Assembly (NCBI GenBank): GCA_019661795.1
Contig: JAIFWQ010000014.1
Span: 1-7,888, forward strand
Direction of reading: 5' to 3'
DNA: 7,888 nt
Origin: Candidatus Parcubacteria bacterium
GTDB taxonomy: Bacteria > Patescibacteriota > Minisyncoccia > Phycocordibacterales > UBA6065
The notes beneath the pieces are model-generated. The model had not been told where the DNA came from. It ran no database searches and saw only the letters and a program-made list of their open reading frames with translations. Of the stretch, positions 1 to 5,798 are shown piece after piece (the stretch's first letter is position 1; the number at the start of each line of letters is the position of its first letter). Position numbers and translations under genes: made by a program.

Positions 1-272
1 CTATCAAGACCGAATACGTCAGGACCGATAACGCGGACTTTTCCCGTATAATAGGGGCCATTACCCGAACCTCCGGCGCAATCGTAATCGCTCGCGTCAG
101 GGTTTAAGCATCCCGAGTAGCTAGGATGGCAATTTTGCTTGATGTCTTGAATAGCTTGTCTCTCGATATTATCTGCTGAAGCATTAGAGATCGCCACAGA
201 GTCGTCACTGAACACAGAAACGATCAGGACGCTAAAAATTCCCAGACCGATAAGAGCGGTGATCTTATTCAT
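1..272 (-). CDS. Secreted Excalibur-like (Ca-binding type) protein, 5' fragment
   Basis: The gene is cut by the window start: 90 codons from an ATG at 272 are visible, with no stop. Residues 1-22 form a signal peptide or membrane anchor (MNKI, then a hydrophobic stretch to about residue 21, then DD). After a polar linker comes a Cys/Asp-rich segment with C48, C55 and C65 and the pattern SGCLNPDASDYDCAGGSGNG (residues 53-72), followed by PYYTG and VIGPDVFGLD. From memory of the family, this pattern leads into a DRDGDGxGCE-type Excalibur calcium-binding motif, which would lie just outside the window. The protein is therefore probably exported and binds a divalent metal. No enzymatic role can be assigned; some proteins with this module are extracellular nucleases, but no nuclease domain is visible. 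There is no good Shine-Dalgarno before the ATG. A perfect inverted repeat lies about 40 nt upstream. Confidence 0.8.
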   Translation of the reverse strand, partial: MNKITALIGLGIFSVLIVSVFSDDSVAISNASADNIERQAIQDIKQNCHPSYSGCLNPDASDYDCAGGSGNGPYYTGKVRVIGPDVFGLD

Positions 273-308
273 GTTTTTGTAAACCAAGTCACCCGATAGA
301 TATTTAAT

Positions 309-329
309 ATGATAACACCTTTTTATCAT
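309..329. repeat. Perfect 7-bp inverted repeat upstream of the Excalibur gene
   Basis: ATGATAA (309-315) and TTATCAT (323-329) are perfect inverted arms separated by 7 nt. The repeat lies in the AT-rich gap between the ligase terminator and the start of the secreted-protein gene at 272. It could be an operator or a leader hairpin for that gene. It lacks the G/C-rich stem and T tract of a terminator. No clear -35/-10 pair is visible nearby, so its role is open. Confidence 0.4.
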
Positions 330-345
330 GAAATATCAGTGTAGG

Positions 346-378
346 AATAAAAAAACCCGCCCTATAAAGAGCGGCGGG
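346..378 (-). terminator. Intrinsic terminator of the ligase gene
   Basis: Read on the minus strand, CCCGCC and GGCGGG (378-373 and 361-356) form a 6-bp GC stem with an 11-nt loop, followed directly by T7 and then ATT. The stem begins inside the last codons of the ligase gene and its TAG stop lies in the loop region, so coding sequence and terminator overlap. The tail GGTTTTTTTATT is identical to those of the terminators near 1018 and 6101. Confidence 0.88.
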
Positions 379-970
379 CGGCGAAGAGCCTTTGCCTGGC
401 TTTGGCCTGCGAATAGCGCGGATTGAGGATCTTGTACCACCTGGTGCGGCGCGAATAGGGCCCGTCGAGGCGTTTCGCGACGATGCCTTCGAGGTCGAGC
501 TTCGTCGCGATCTCGAAGAAATCTACCCCATGGCTTTCGACAGAGAACGCGACCCTCATGCATTCGAGCTTCTTCTGGGCGAAGACGCCGAGGATCCGTT
601 TGCGATCCCGCAGGGGCATTTCGCAGAGGTCCTTGCCTTCGAGCCGCAGGATATCGAACGCCACGTAAGCGATGTTCCCTTTTCTCGCCTGAAGGTCGCT
701 GAACACCGGCCGATTCTCTTCGTCAAAAGAGCAGACTTCGCCGTCGAGGACGACTTCTGCGCCGTTAAGACATTTGGCCAGCCGCCGTTCGAGGTCGGGA
801 AACGGCAGCCTTTTACCGCTTTTCGACAGGAGCGTGCACGCGCCCGTCGAATGAGAATACAAGACGCCGCGATATCCGTCGTATTTGAGGTCGAAGGCCC
901 ATTCAGGGTCGTCGAACGGGTTCGCTTTCTTTACCGGAATGACAGGTCGTATATGTGGAAGAGCATTCAT
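362..970 (-). CDS. Standalone ATP-dependent DNA ligase adenylation domain (LigD-ligase-like, no OB fold)
   Basis: This 202-aa protein matches the nucleotidyltransferase half of ATP-dependent DNA ligases, which join DNA nicks through an enzyme-AMP intermediate. Motif I is KYDGYR (29-34), with K29 the expected adenylated lysine. Motif III is LDGEV (75-79), IIIa is YVAFDIL (102-108) and IV is EGIVAK (161-166). Motif V is WYKIL (178-182): the first lysine (K180) is kept, but position 182 is Leu where W-x-K-x-K is usual. The protein ends about 20 residues later, so there is no OB-fold domain and no motif VI. LigD ligase domains are about 300 aa and viral-type ligases usually longer. Similar short OB-less proteins ending in a KxKNPxYSQ-type tail exist in other bacteria, so this is likely a family trait rather than a truncation. 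The start is supported by AGAAAGG 6 nt upstream of ATG. A TATATATA stretch lies just before it, but no clear -35. No Ku or LigD partner is in the window. Confidence 0.88.
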   Translation of the reverse strand: MNALPHIRPVIPVKKANPFDDPEWAFDLKYDGYRGVLYSHSTGACTLLSKSGKRLPFPDLERRLAKCLNGAEVVLDGEVCSFDEENRPVFSDLQARKGNIAYVAFDILRLEGKDLCEMPLRDRKRILGVFAQKKLECMRVAFSVESHGVDFFEIATKLDLEGIVAKRLDGPYSRRTRWYKILNPRYSQAKARQRLFAARRSL

Positions 971-976
971 TGATAG

Positions 977-983
977 CCTTTCT
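977..983 (-). promoter_or_regulatory. Ribosome-binding site of the ligase gene
   Basis: AGAAAGG on the minus strand sits 6 nt before the ATG at 970, which fixes the start codon. It is one of the few clear Shine-Dalgarno sites in the window. Confidence 0.6.
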
Positions 984-1017
984 ATATATAAGACGTACGG
1001 GAGGCGCGGATGGGCTC

Positions 1018-1049
1018 AATAAAAAAACCGGTCCCCTTTCGAAGACCGG
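1018..1049 (-). terminator. Intrinsic terminator of the 160-aa hypothetical gene
   Basis: On the minus strand, CCGGTC and GACCGG form a 6-bp stem (1049-1044 with 1033-1028) around a 10-nt loop, followed by T7 and ATT. It lies 23 nt past the TAA stop at 1073 and isolates this gene from the ligase gene downstream. The tail is identical to those of the other two terminators. Confidence 0.9.
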
Positions 1050-1072
1050 CTGACTGGATCGCAACGGATCGC

Positions 1073-1555
1073 TTAATTGTTCCCGACGCCTGCGGGAGCG
1101 GTTTCGCCGGCCATCATGGCGATAGCGGCGAGATCGAACTTGATCGCGAGGGCATTCTCTTCCTCCCGAGACGGCGCATCCGAATAGACGATCTGCCAAT
1201 CCTTCCGAAGAGTGATGTATCGCTTGTCGAGAAGCTTCGGAAGATCCTCGGCAAGGACGACCCAGCACAATTCTTGGAGGATGAGGATTTGCCGAGAAAG
1301 CAGGAATTTCTCGCGGGCCCATTTTTTCGACAGCGCCGAAGGGGCCCATTTGCCCTCCTTGGCGATGCAGACGTCATACTTGCCGATGGATTGCCTGACC
1401 TCTTCGATCGCGAGGATGATAGATTTCAAGCGATCGCTGCACGTGCCGGCGATCTGTTCGCCCTCTTGCACGTCTTCGAACCAGGAAGGACAGGATGCTT
1501 TCAAGACATCCTGCCGAGAAACCAGAGAATCGAGCTCTGCAAGGAATGTTTTCAT
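1073..1555 (-). CDS. Hypothetical 160-aa soluble protein
   Basis: I do not recognise the family. The 160-aa product is mostly charged and probably alpha-helical, with no signal peptide or membrane span. It has four cysteines (residues 22, 39, 62 and 97) not arranged as an obvious metal site, several tryptophans, and a low-complexity Ala/Gly C-terminus (ETAPAGVGNN). That it is a real gene is supported by a complete transcription unit: a TTGACA-16-TAGAGT promoter starting in the gap after the ABC-F gene, and an intrinsic terminator just after the stop. There is no strong Shine-Dalgarno before the ATG at 1555 (AATCCC precedes it). It lies 84 nt downstream of the ABC-F stop with no terminator between, so it may also be reached by read-through from the helicase/ABC-F operon. 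Overlapping plus-strand reading frames are shadows. Confidence 0.75.
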   Translation of the reverse strand: MKTFLAELDSLVSRQDVLKASCPSWFEDVQEGEQIAGTCSDRLKSIILAIEEVRQSIGKYDVCIAKEGKWAPSALSKKWAREKFLLSRQILILQELCWVVLAEDLPKLLDKRYITLRKDWQIVYSDAPSREEENALAIKFDLAAIAMMAGETAPAGVGNN

Positions 1556-1585
1556 GGGATTCGAGTTTTGAAGAACCTTACCAAA

Positions 1586-1613
1586 ACTCTACATATTTAA
1601 TAGATATTGTCAA
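1586..1613 (-). promoter_or_regulatory. Sigma70-type promoter for the 160-aa hypothetical gene
   Basis: On the minus strand, a perfect TTGACA -35 (1613-1608) is followed after 16 nt by TAGAGT (1591-1586, 4 of 6 matches), directly preceded by TG. The predicted start is near 1579, giving a leader of about 24 nt before the ATG at 1555. The design resembles the promoter of the minus-strand gene at 6141-6629 (TTGACG-16-TAGATT). Confidence 0.65.
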
Positions 1614-1639
1614 CAGAGAGCTGCGCCGTTATCCCCACC

Positions 1640-3118
1640 CTATCTTTCCAGATCCAAAACCTCGTCCACTCTGATATCAGCCACGAATTCCGGCACGTGG
1701 GACACGAGTATCATCGCGCCTTCATACGCGTCCAAAGCCTCCGCTATGACCGGGATATGCCTGAAATTGATATGGTTCGTCGGCTCGTCCAGAATGAGAA
1801 GCCCGGGCTTCTGCAGGACCAGCCGCGCGAACGCGACCAGCCCTTTTTGCCCTTCCGAAAGGGCGCCGATCTTGGTATCCATCATGTCCGCATGTATTAA
1901 AAATCCTGCCGCGACGGATCGGATGTTCTGTTCAATATGGGTCGCCGAAGCCGACAAAAGGGATTCATAGACCGTATCTTCGAAATTCAACGTCGAAAAA
2001 TCCTGGCGATAGTATCCGACGCGGACGCCGTCCGATATAGTCGCGCCCTCGGCTTTGCCCGAAGCGAGGGATTCAAGGAGCGTCGATTTGCCTATGCCGT
2101 TCGGACCTTTGAGCAAAAGATGCTGTTTGCGCTTGAGCTTGATCGAGCAGGTCCTTTTGACCGGCTTGTGATCTTTGAAGATCTTGTACGATTTGATCTC
2201 CATGATGACGCCGGTGAATTCAGGCTGGGCTTGGATGACGAAAGGCCTGATGGTCTTGTCTTCCTTTCTCACTTCGACGATGTCTTCTTCCAGCTCCTCG
2301 GCTTTTTCGCGCATGCGCTTGGCCACGAGGCGCATTTGGCCGCCTTTGTTCGAGAACATATTCGCCTGGTCTTTTTTGGCCTGGATCTCTTTCTGCAAAA
2401 GAGCGTTGGCGCGATTCTCCCTTTCCACCCGCGCCGTGATGTCTTTCAGCACGTCGTAATAGTCGCCCTGATACTGTTCGATCTTTTTCGTATGGACGTC
2501 GAGATAGAGGACGCCGTCGGTGAAAGAATTGAGGAATTCGGCGTCGTGCGATATGACGATGACGGTCTTGCCGTAATTTTTAAGGAAATGCGTCAGGTGC
2601 GCGATGCCCGCCTTGTCGAGATTGTTCGTCGGCTCGTCCAAAAGCAGGATATCCGGATCCTGGATCAAGGCCGAAGCGAGAAGGAGCCGCGCCTGCTGGC
2701 CGCCGGAGAACGATTTGACCGTCCGGCCGCCGATCTTTTCGACGCGCCCCGGAAAATCGACTGCGTCGAGGACCGTGTCGATGCGCGGGTCGATGTCATA
2801 CATTTTCTCTTTGAAACACCTCTGGAAAAAGTCGCGGACGGAAAGCTCGACATCCTGCCGCGGGATGACCTGCCGGGATATGGCGATGGTGAGGCCTGCG
2901 CCTATGCTGATCTGCCCGGATTCGGGCTTCGGGCCGGATCTGTGCGCCGCGCCGACGATGAGCTGGAATATGGTCGACTTCCCCGCTCCGTTCTGGCCCA
3001 TGATCGTTATCTTCGACCCGCGGCGAACGGAAAAGTCGACCTCGTCGAGGATCGGCTTGTTGTGCCCGTATTCAAAGGACACCTCGTCGAATCGGAGAAC
3101 TGCGTCGGGACCTGCCAT
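1640..3118 (-). CDS. ABC-F family ATPase (ribosome-associated, Uup/EttA-like)
   Basis: This 492-aa protein has two ATP-binding cassettes in one chain and no membrane segment, as in ABC-F proteins that act in the ribosomal E site in translation regulation, rescue or antibiotic protection. The first cassette has Walker A GQNGAGKST (41-49), signature SGGQQ (138-142), Walker B LLLDEPTNNLD (158-168) and H-loop SHD (190-192). A charged helical linker (about 225-290) is the P-site-tRNA-interaction-motif region. The second cassette has Walker A GPNGIGKST (338-346), signature SEGQK (421-425) in place of SGGQ, Walker B LLILDEPTNH (440-449) followed by IN instead of LD, and SHV (473-475) instead of SHD. 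The catalytic glutamates and histidines are kept in both halves. At 492 aa it is at the short end of the family. Its ATG lies 5 nt after the helicase stop, and its ribosome-binding site is inside that gene, so co-expression is likely. Subfamily and substrate cannot be decided from sequence alone. Confidence 0.93.
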   Translation of the reverse strand: MAGPDAVLRFDEVSFEYGHNKPILDEVDFSVRRGSKITIMGQNGAGKSTIFQLIVGAAHRSGPKPESGQISIGAGLTIAISRQVIPRQDVELSVRDFFQRCFKEKMYDIDPRIDTVLDAVDFPGRVEKIGGRTVKSFSGGQQARLLLASALIQDPDILLLDEPTNNLDKAGIAHLTHFLKNYGKTVIVISHDAEFLNSFTDGVLYLDVHTKKIEQYQGDYYDVLKDITARVERENRANALLQKEIQAKKDQANMFSNKGGQMRLVAKRMREKAEELEEDIVEVRKEDKTIRPFVIQAQPEFTGVIMEIKSYKIFKDHKPVKRTCSIKLKRKQHLLLKGPNGIGKSTLLESLASGKAEGATISDGVRVGYYRQDFSTLNFEDTVYESLLSASATHIEQNIRSVAAGFLIHADMMDTKIGALSEGQKGLVAFARLVLQKPGLLILDEPTNHINFRHIPVIAEALDAYEGAMILVSHVPEFVADIRVDEVLDLER

Positions 3119-3123
3119 GAGAT

Positions 3124-4680
3124 TTATCTGACTCCTTTCCTGAACACGCGGCGGTAGCCCGTGCCGAGCTCTGCCGTTTTCGACGGATCAGTCTTCATCG
3201 GACGAGGATATTTGCTGTTGAAGCCGCCGGATGCGCGTCGCGGACCGCGGGATGGTCCGCTGTGGCTACGGGATGGGGTCGAAGATTCGCCCGTGCGCGG
3301 AGCGCCGCCTTTATACGGCTGGTTGGTATGGACTTTGAAAGCGCCGGCCGGAGCGCGGCGAGGGCCGTAGCTGCCGCGCGACGATCCGCTCTGGGATCCG
3401 CCGCCGAAACCGCTCCTGCCGCCGCGGAAACCTCCGCGCGAACCGCCTCCCCTGTTGCCGTAATACGGACGAGGGGTGCTCGAATATGACGCTGAAATGG
3501 AAGCGCCTTCATGGCTTTTGAGCGGGATCTGCTTTTTGATCAGGCGCTCGATGTCCATGATGTCGCGCTTCTGATCCGGCGTGGCGAACGACACGGCTTT
3601 GCCCGTCTTGCCCGCGCGGCCGGTGCGGCCGATGCGGTGGACGTAGTCTTCAGACTGCTCGGGAAGGTCATAGTTCACGACGAGGCTGATGTCTTTGACG
3701 TCGATGCCGCGCGCCGCGATGTCCGTCGCCACGAGGACCTGGTATTTGTGCTTCTTGAAGCCGTCGAGAGCTTCGCGCCTCTGGCCGAGAGAGCGGTTGG
3801 AATGGATCTCCGCCGCGGTCGTGCCGATATTGCGCAGGCTTTGGGCGGCGTCTTTGGCGCCATGCTTGGTACGGGTGAAGACGAGGACCGGCTGGCCCGG
3901 ATATTCGCCGATGAGCTTCACGAGAAGGCTGAATTTGGATTTCCTTTCGACGACGATGATCTCCTGCTCGACCGTATGCGCGGCCGTGCCCTGCGGCGCG
4001 ACTTCGATGCGGAGAGGCAGCTGCATGTGCTCCATGGCGAGCTTGGCGATCTCGTTCGGCATGGTCGCCGAGAAAAGCAGGGTCTGGCGGGTCTTCGGAA
4101 CTTTTTTCATGATCTCGCGGATCTGCGGAGCGAAGCCGATATCGAACATGTGGTCAGCCTCGTCCAGAACCAGGATGGTGACGCGGTCGAGCTTGAGGTT
4201 GCCCTGCTGAAGATGGTCGATGAGGCGGCCCGGCGTGGCGATGACGATGTCGGGGGCATAGCGGAGGTCGCGGACCTGGCGGCCCATCGAATCGCCGCCG
4301 ATGAGCACGGCCGTATGGATGCCGAGCGTCGATCCGATCTTGCGAAGGGTCTCGTCCACCTGCAATGCGAGCTCGCGCGTCGGCAGGATCACGAGGCCGC
4401 GGCTCTCTTTTTTGGCGGCCTTGTCGGCGAGCAGGCGCTCGACCATAGGGATGCCGAAGCCGAGCGTCTTGCCCGTTCCCGTCTGGGCGATGCCGATGAT
4501 GTCTTTGCCTTCGATGCCGGTCGGAATGACTTTAGCCTGAATGGGCGTTGGGTTTATAAAACCATGCTTGTCGAGCACGGTAAGAAGCCTGTCGCCGATC
4601 GGCAGGTCTTTGAATAGAATTGAAGCCGCCGCGCCTTCGTTTTTAAGGGCGGCCGTTTCCGGGTGTTTTTCGTGTGTCAT
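3124..4680 (-). CDS. DEAD-box ATP-dependent RNA helicase with RGG-type C-terminal tail (RhlE-like)
   Basis: This is a 518-aa DEAD-box helicase that uses ATP to unwind or remodel short RNA duplexes, typically in ribosome assembly, RNA decay or cold adaptation. Numbered from the ATG at 4680, the motifs are: Q motif around Q47 (PTPIQ), motif I AQTGTGKT (65-72), Ia PTRELA (100-105), TPGR (149-152), II DEAD (173-176), III SAT (204-206), V ATDIAARGID (318-327) and VI HRIGRTGRAG (348-357). All are intact. The region after about residue 385 is basic, disordered and rich in Gly, Arg and Ser, with RGG/RGGF/RGGR repeats (about 410-445), an expected RNA-binding extension. An in-frame TTG at 4704 would add 8 residues. 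I prefer the ATG because neither start has a good Shine-Dalgarno and TTG falls inside a leader hairpin stem. A strong promoter and an approximately 88-nt leader precede it; ABC-F follows after 5 nt. Confidence 0.95.
   Translation of the reverse strand: MTHEKHPETAALKNEGAAASILFKDLPIGDRLLTVLDKHGFINPTPIQAKVIPTGIEGKDIIGIAQTGTGKTLGFGIPMVERLLADKAAKKESRGLVILPTRELALQVDETLRKIGSTLGIHTAVLIGGDSMGRQVRDLRYAPDIVIATPGRLIDHLQQGNLKLDRVTILVLDEADHMFDIGFAPQIREIMKKVPKTRQTLLFSATMPNEIAKLAMEHMQLPLRIEVAPQGTAAHTVEQEIIVVERKSKFSLLVKLIGEYPGQPVLVFTRTKHGAKDAAQSLRNIGTTAAEIHSNRSLGQRREALDGFKKHKYQVLVATDIAARGIDVKDISLVVNYDLPEQSEDYVHRIGRTGRAGKTGKAVSFATPDQKRDIMDIERLIKKQIPLKSHEGASISASYSSTPRPYYGNRGGGSRGGFRGGRSGFGGGSQSGSSRGSYGPRRAPAGAFKVHTNQPYKGGAPRTGESSTPSRSHSGPSRGPRRASGGFNSKYPRPMKTDPSKTAELGTGYRRVFRKGVR
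3132..3141 (-). promoter_or_regulatory. ABC-F ribosome-binding site inside the helicase 3' end
   Basis: AGGAAAGGAG on the minus strand lies 13 nt before the ABC-F ATG at 3118, within the last codons of the helicase gene (residues RKG). The match to anti-Shine-Dalgarno is strong but the spacing is long. With the 5-nt intergenic gap this suggests translational coupling. Confidence 0.55.
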
Positions 4681-4686
4681 ATATAT

Positions 4687-4758
4687 GTGACCCGAGTCTG
4701 GCAAGTCACGGATATGACGAGAGATTCAGAGCACTTGTTCCTCCCGTAATGGGGAGAA
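4687..4758 (-). promoter_or_regulatory. Structured 5' leader of the helicase mRNA (two hairpins)
   Basis: On the minus strand the leader contains TTCTCCC (4758-4752) pairing with GGGAGGA (4745-4739) over 7 bp, one of them a G-U pair, around a CATTAC loop. A second stem, GTGAC (4709-4705) with GTCAC (4691-4687), ends 6 nt before the ATG and has a possible inner CC/GG extension. The first stem hides the only strong Shine-Dalgarno-like stretch (GGGAGG), and no useful reading frame follows it. The second stem covers the weak GGG near the start. The arrangement could control translation, for example by temperature. This is inference from pairing by eye. Confidence 0.45.
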
Positions 4759-4774
4759 TTAAGGTTGTGCGTGG

Positions 4775-4803
4775 ATAATAGCAGGTTTTGATGATGAAGT
4801 CAA
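4775..4803 (-). promoter_or_regulatory. Strong sigma70-type promoter of the helicase/ABC-F operon
   Basis: On the minus strand, TTGACT (4803-4798, 5 of 6) and TATTAT (4780-4775, 5 of 6) are separated by exactly 17 nt, with an extended -10 (TGC directly upstream of TATTAT). The -35 starts right after the stop codon of the SHOCT gene. The predicted start is near 4768, giving a leader of about 88 nt. This is the best promoter in the window. Confidence 0.75.
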
Positions 4804-4804
4804 A

Positions 4805-5059
4805 TTATCCCATCAGATCCTTCTTTTTCGCCTCGAACTCTTCCTTGTTTATCTCTCCTTTCGCGTAGCGTTCCTTGAGGATCTCCATCGATCGGTCGTA
4901 GCCGCCGTTCCATGAGCCTCCCCATGGTCCCCCGTGGGATCGCCAGCCGCGCCCGTGGCGGATGAATTTGATGGCGATGACGATGAGCAGGATCCAAAAG
5001 ACCACGTTGAGGACGTGCACAAACCCGAATTCGGGTCCGTATCCATATCCGTACATCAT
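4805..5059 (-). CDS. Small SHOCT-domain membrane protein
   Basis: This is an 84-aa protein. It has a short Gly/Tyr-rich N-terminus (MMYGYGYGPEFG), one transmembrane helix (about 13-33, VHVLNVVFWILLIVIAIKF), a Gly/Trp/His-rich linker, and a C-terminal SHOCT domain (about 57-83) with the typical ILKERYAKGEINKEEFEAKK pattern. SHOCT is a short helical module found at the ends of many small bacterial membrane proteins, thought to mediate oligomerisation; no specific function is known. The gene starts 10 nt after the PEBP gene stop, so the two are probably co-transcribed. No Shine-Dalgarno is visible at a normal distance. ATG at 5059 is followed by a second ATG at 5056, and either could be used. 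There is no terminator before the helicase promoter, so read-through into the helicase operon is possible. Confidence 0.88.
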   Translation of the reverse strand: MMYGYGYGPEFGFVHVLNVVFWILLIVIAIKFIRHGRGWRSHGGPWGGSWNGGYDRSMEILKERYAKGEINKEEFEAKKKDLMG

Positions 5060-5069
5060 ATGTTTTTGA

Positions 5070-5552
5070 TTATGCTTTTAAATTCTTCCTTTCATACCTC
5101 GCGACGAGCTCCGATTCGGCGATGATATGCCCGTCGATCGCTTCGAGCACTTCCTTTTTCGCCGCGCCTTTTTTCAGGGCGAGCTGGGCGTCGAGGGCGT
5201 AGAGCCTGAATACGTAGCGATGCTCGCCTTCGGGCGGGCACGGCCCCGTATACGCCGCCTGTCCCCCGCTATTCGTCCCGTACGTTCCGGGAAGAGGCTC
5301 GCCTTCCTTAGCCGCCTCCGTTTTCGGAGGGATGTTGAAGACCACCCAATGGTCGAAGACGTCGCCCGGCACGATGCCTTTGGGCACGTCGGGATCTTCC
5401 ATGATAAGGACCAGGGATTTCGCTTCCGGCGGAACGCCTTCGAATGCGAGCGGCGGATGCGCGTTCGCCCCGTCGCAGGTGTATTGCGGCGGTATCGCTT
5501 CGTTCGGGCCGAAGGCGGGGCTCGAGAGCTTCATGTTCGTTTGTTTTGCCAT
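5070..5552 (-). CDS. YbhB/YbcL-type phosphatidylethanolamine-binding (Raf-kinase-inhibitor-like) protein
   Basis: This 160-aa protein belongs to the PEBP superfamily in its bacterial YbhB/YbcL branch. Visible landmarks are SPAFGPNEAIPPQYTCDGAN (11-30), the ligand-pocket motif DPDVP (53-57), DHWVVFNIP (67-75) and the hallmark GPCPPEGEHRY (103-113) followed by FRLYALD. Length is normal for the bacterial family. There is no signal peptide, so it is probably cytoplasmic. The physiological role of bacterial members is not settled; ligand or phosphate-group binding is inferred from the fold. The ATG at 5552 has no Shine-Dalgarno; M7 is an alternative start with no better signal. The SHOCT gene follows after 10 nt. 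The 5553-5687 gap upstream contains a perfect GC palindrome at 5592-5607 and the tRNA promoter region on the other strand. Confidence 0.93.
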   Translation of the reverse strand: MAKQTNMKLSSPAFGPNEAIPPQYTCDGANAHPPLAFEGVPPEAKSLVLIMEDPDVPKGIVPGDVFDHWVVFNIPPKTEAAKEGEPLPGTYGTNSGGQAAYTGPCPPEGEHRYVFRLYALDAQLALKKGAAKKEVLEAIDGHIIAESELVARYERKNLKA

Positions 5553-5591
5553 ATCGGTTGGATGAGGATTGAGTGAAATAGGTGAGAATAT

Positions 5592-5607
5592 GCGGCGACA
5601 GCGCCGC
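5592..5607. repeat. Perfect GC-rich palindrome upstream of the PEBP gene
   Basis: GCGGCG-ACAG-CGCCGC is a perfect 6-bp inverted repeat with a 4-nt spacer, 40 nt before the PEBP start. On the minus strand it is followed by ATATTCT, a weak -10 candidate, which would put the palindrome in a promoter spacer, as an operator might be. There is no T tract on either strand, so it is not an intrinsic terminator. It may instead be a leader hairpin. Confidence 0.4.
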
Positions 5608-5658
5608 TATGGATACTACGACGGAAAAGGCCCATTCTTCTTTATCTTTTGAGGGAAA

Positions 5659-5667
5659 TGTGATAAT
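5659..5667 (+). promoter_or_regulatory. Extended -10 promoter element for tRNA-Gln
   Basis: TGT followed by GATAAT (5662-5667) is an extended -10 with 5 of 6 matches. The predicted start is near 5674, about 14 nt before the mature tRNA. No good -35 lies at the right distance (TTCTTT at 5638-5643 with an 18-nt spacer is the nearest). Confidence 0.45.
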
Positions 5668-5687
5668 TTCAACGCACAAACGAATAT

Positions 5688-5758
5688 TGCCGGATCGTCT
5701 AAAGGCAGGACGTCGCTCTCTGAAAGCGAAAATTTTGGTTCGATTCCAAGTCCGGCAA
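5688..5758 (+). tRNA. trnQ: tRNA-Gln (anticodon CUG)
   Basis: A complete 71-nt cloverleaf is visible. The acceptor stem TGCCGGA/TCCGGCA has 7 perfect pairs and begins with the U1-A72 pair typical of tRNA-Gln. The D arm is GTCT/GGAC with loop AAAGGCA containing the invariant GG. The anticodon stem TCGCT/AGCGA has 5 perfect pairs around loop CTCTGAA, giving anticodon CTG at 5720-5722, which reads CAG. The variable loop is 4 nt (AAAT). The T arm is TTTGG/CCAAG with one G-U pair and loop TTCGATT. The discriminator base is A. The 3' CCA is not encoded (ACA follows the acceptor stem), so it must be added by a CCA-adding enzyme. Confidence 0.96.
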
Positions 5759-5783
5759 CACGCAACCTTTCATACGCGCCCTT

Positions 5784-5792
5784 TGTTATAGT
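5784..5792 (+). promoter_or_regulatory. Extended -10 promoter, probable leaderless start
   Basis: TGT followed by TATAGT (5787-5792) is an extended -10 with 5 of 6 matches. It ends exactly 6 nt before the ATG at 5799, so transcription should start at or within a base of the A of ATG. No Shine-Dalgarno and no convincing -35 exist. The geometry is identical to that at 6720-6725. Confidence 0.55.
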
Positions 5793-5798
5793 GTATAT

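Noticed and set aside
392..973. 193-aa plus-strand frame opposite the ligase
   Set aside because: The minus strand carries the ligase motifs; the plus frame has none.
1010..1600. 196-aa plus-strand frame opposite the 160-aa hypothetical gene
   Set aside because: The minus-strand gene has a promoter and terminator in matching positions. The plus frame would start inside a minus-strand terminator and has no expression signals.
1937..3157. 406-aa open frame on the plus strand opposite the ABC-F gene
   Set aside because: Shadow of an unambiguous ABC-F gene; no recognisable domain and low-complexity charged composition.
3511..4617. 368-aa open frame on the plus strand opposite the helicase
   Set aside because: It is the antisense shadow of a gene with all DEAD-box motifs intact. 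Its Asp/Arg/Ala-rich composition is what reversing that codon usage produces.
4681..4704. TTG start for the helicase 8 codons upstream
   Set aside because: No Shine-Dalgarno, rare start codon, inside a leader hairpin stem; the extra residues are not part of the helicase core. It cannot be fully excluded.
5308..5679. 123-aa minus frame running from the intergenic gap into PEBP in another frame
   Set aside because: It reads through the PEBP gene out of frame and its N-terminus matches nothing, so an upstream frameshifted extension of PEBP is not supported. PEBP length is already normal.
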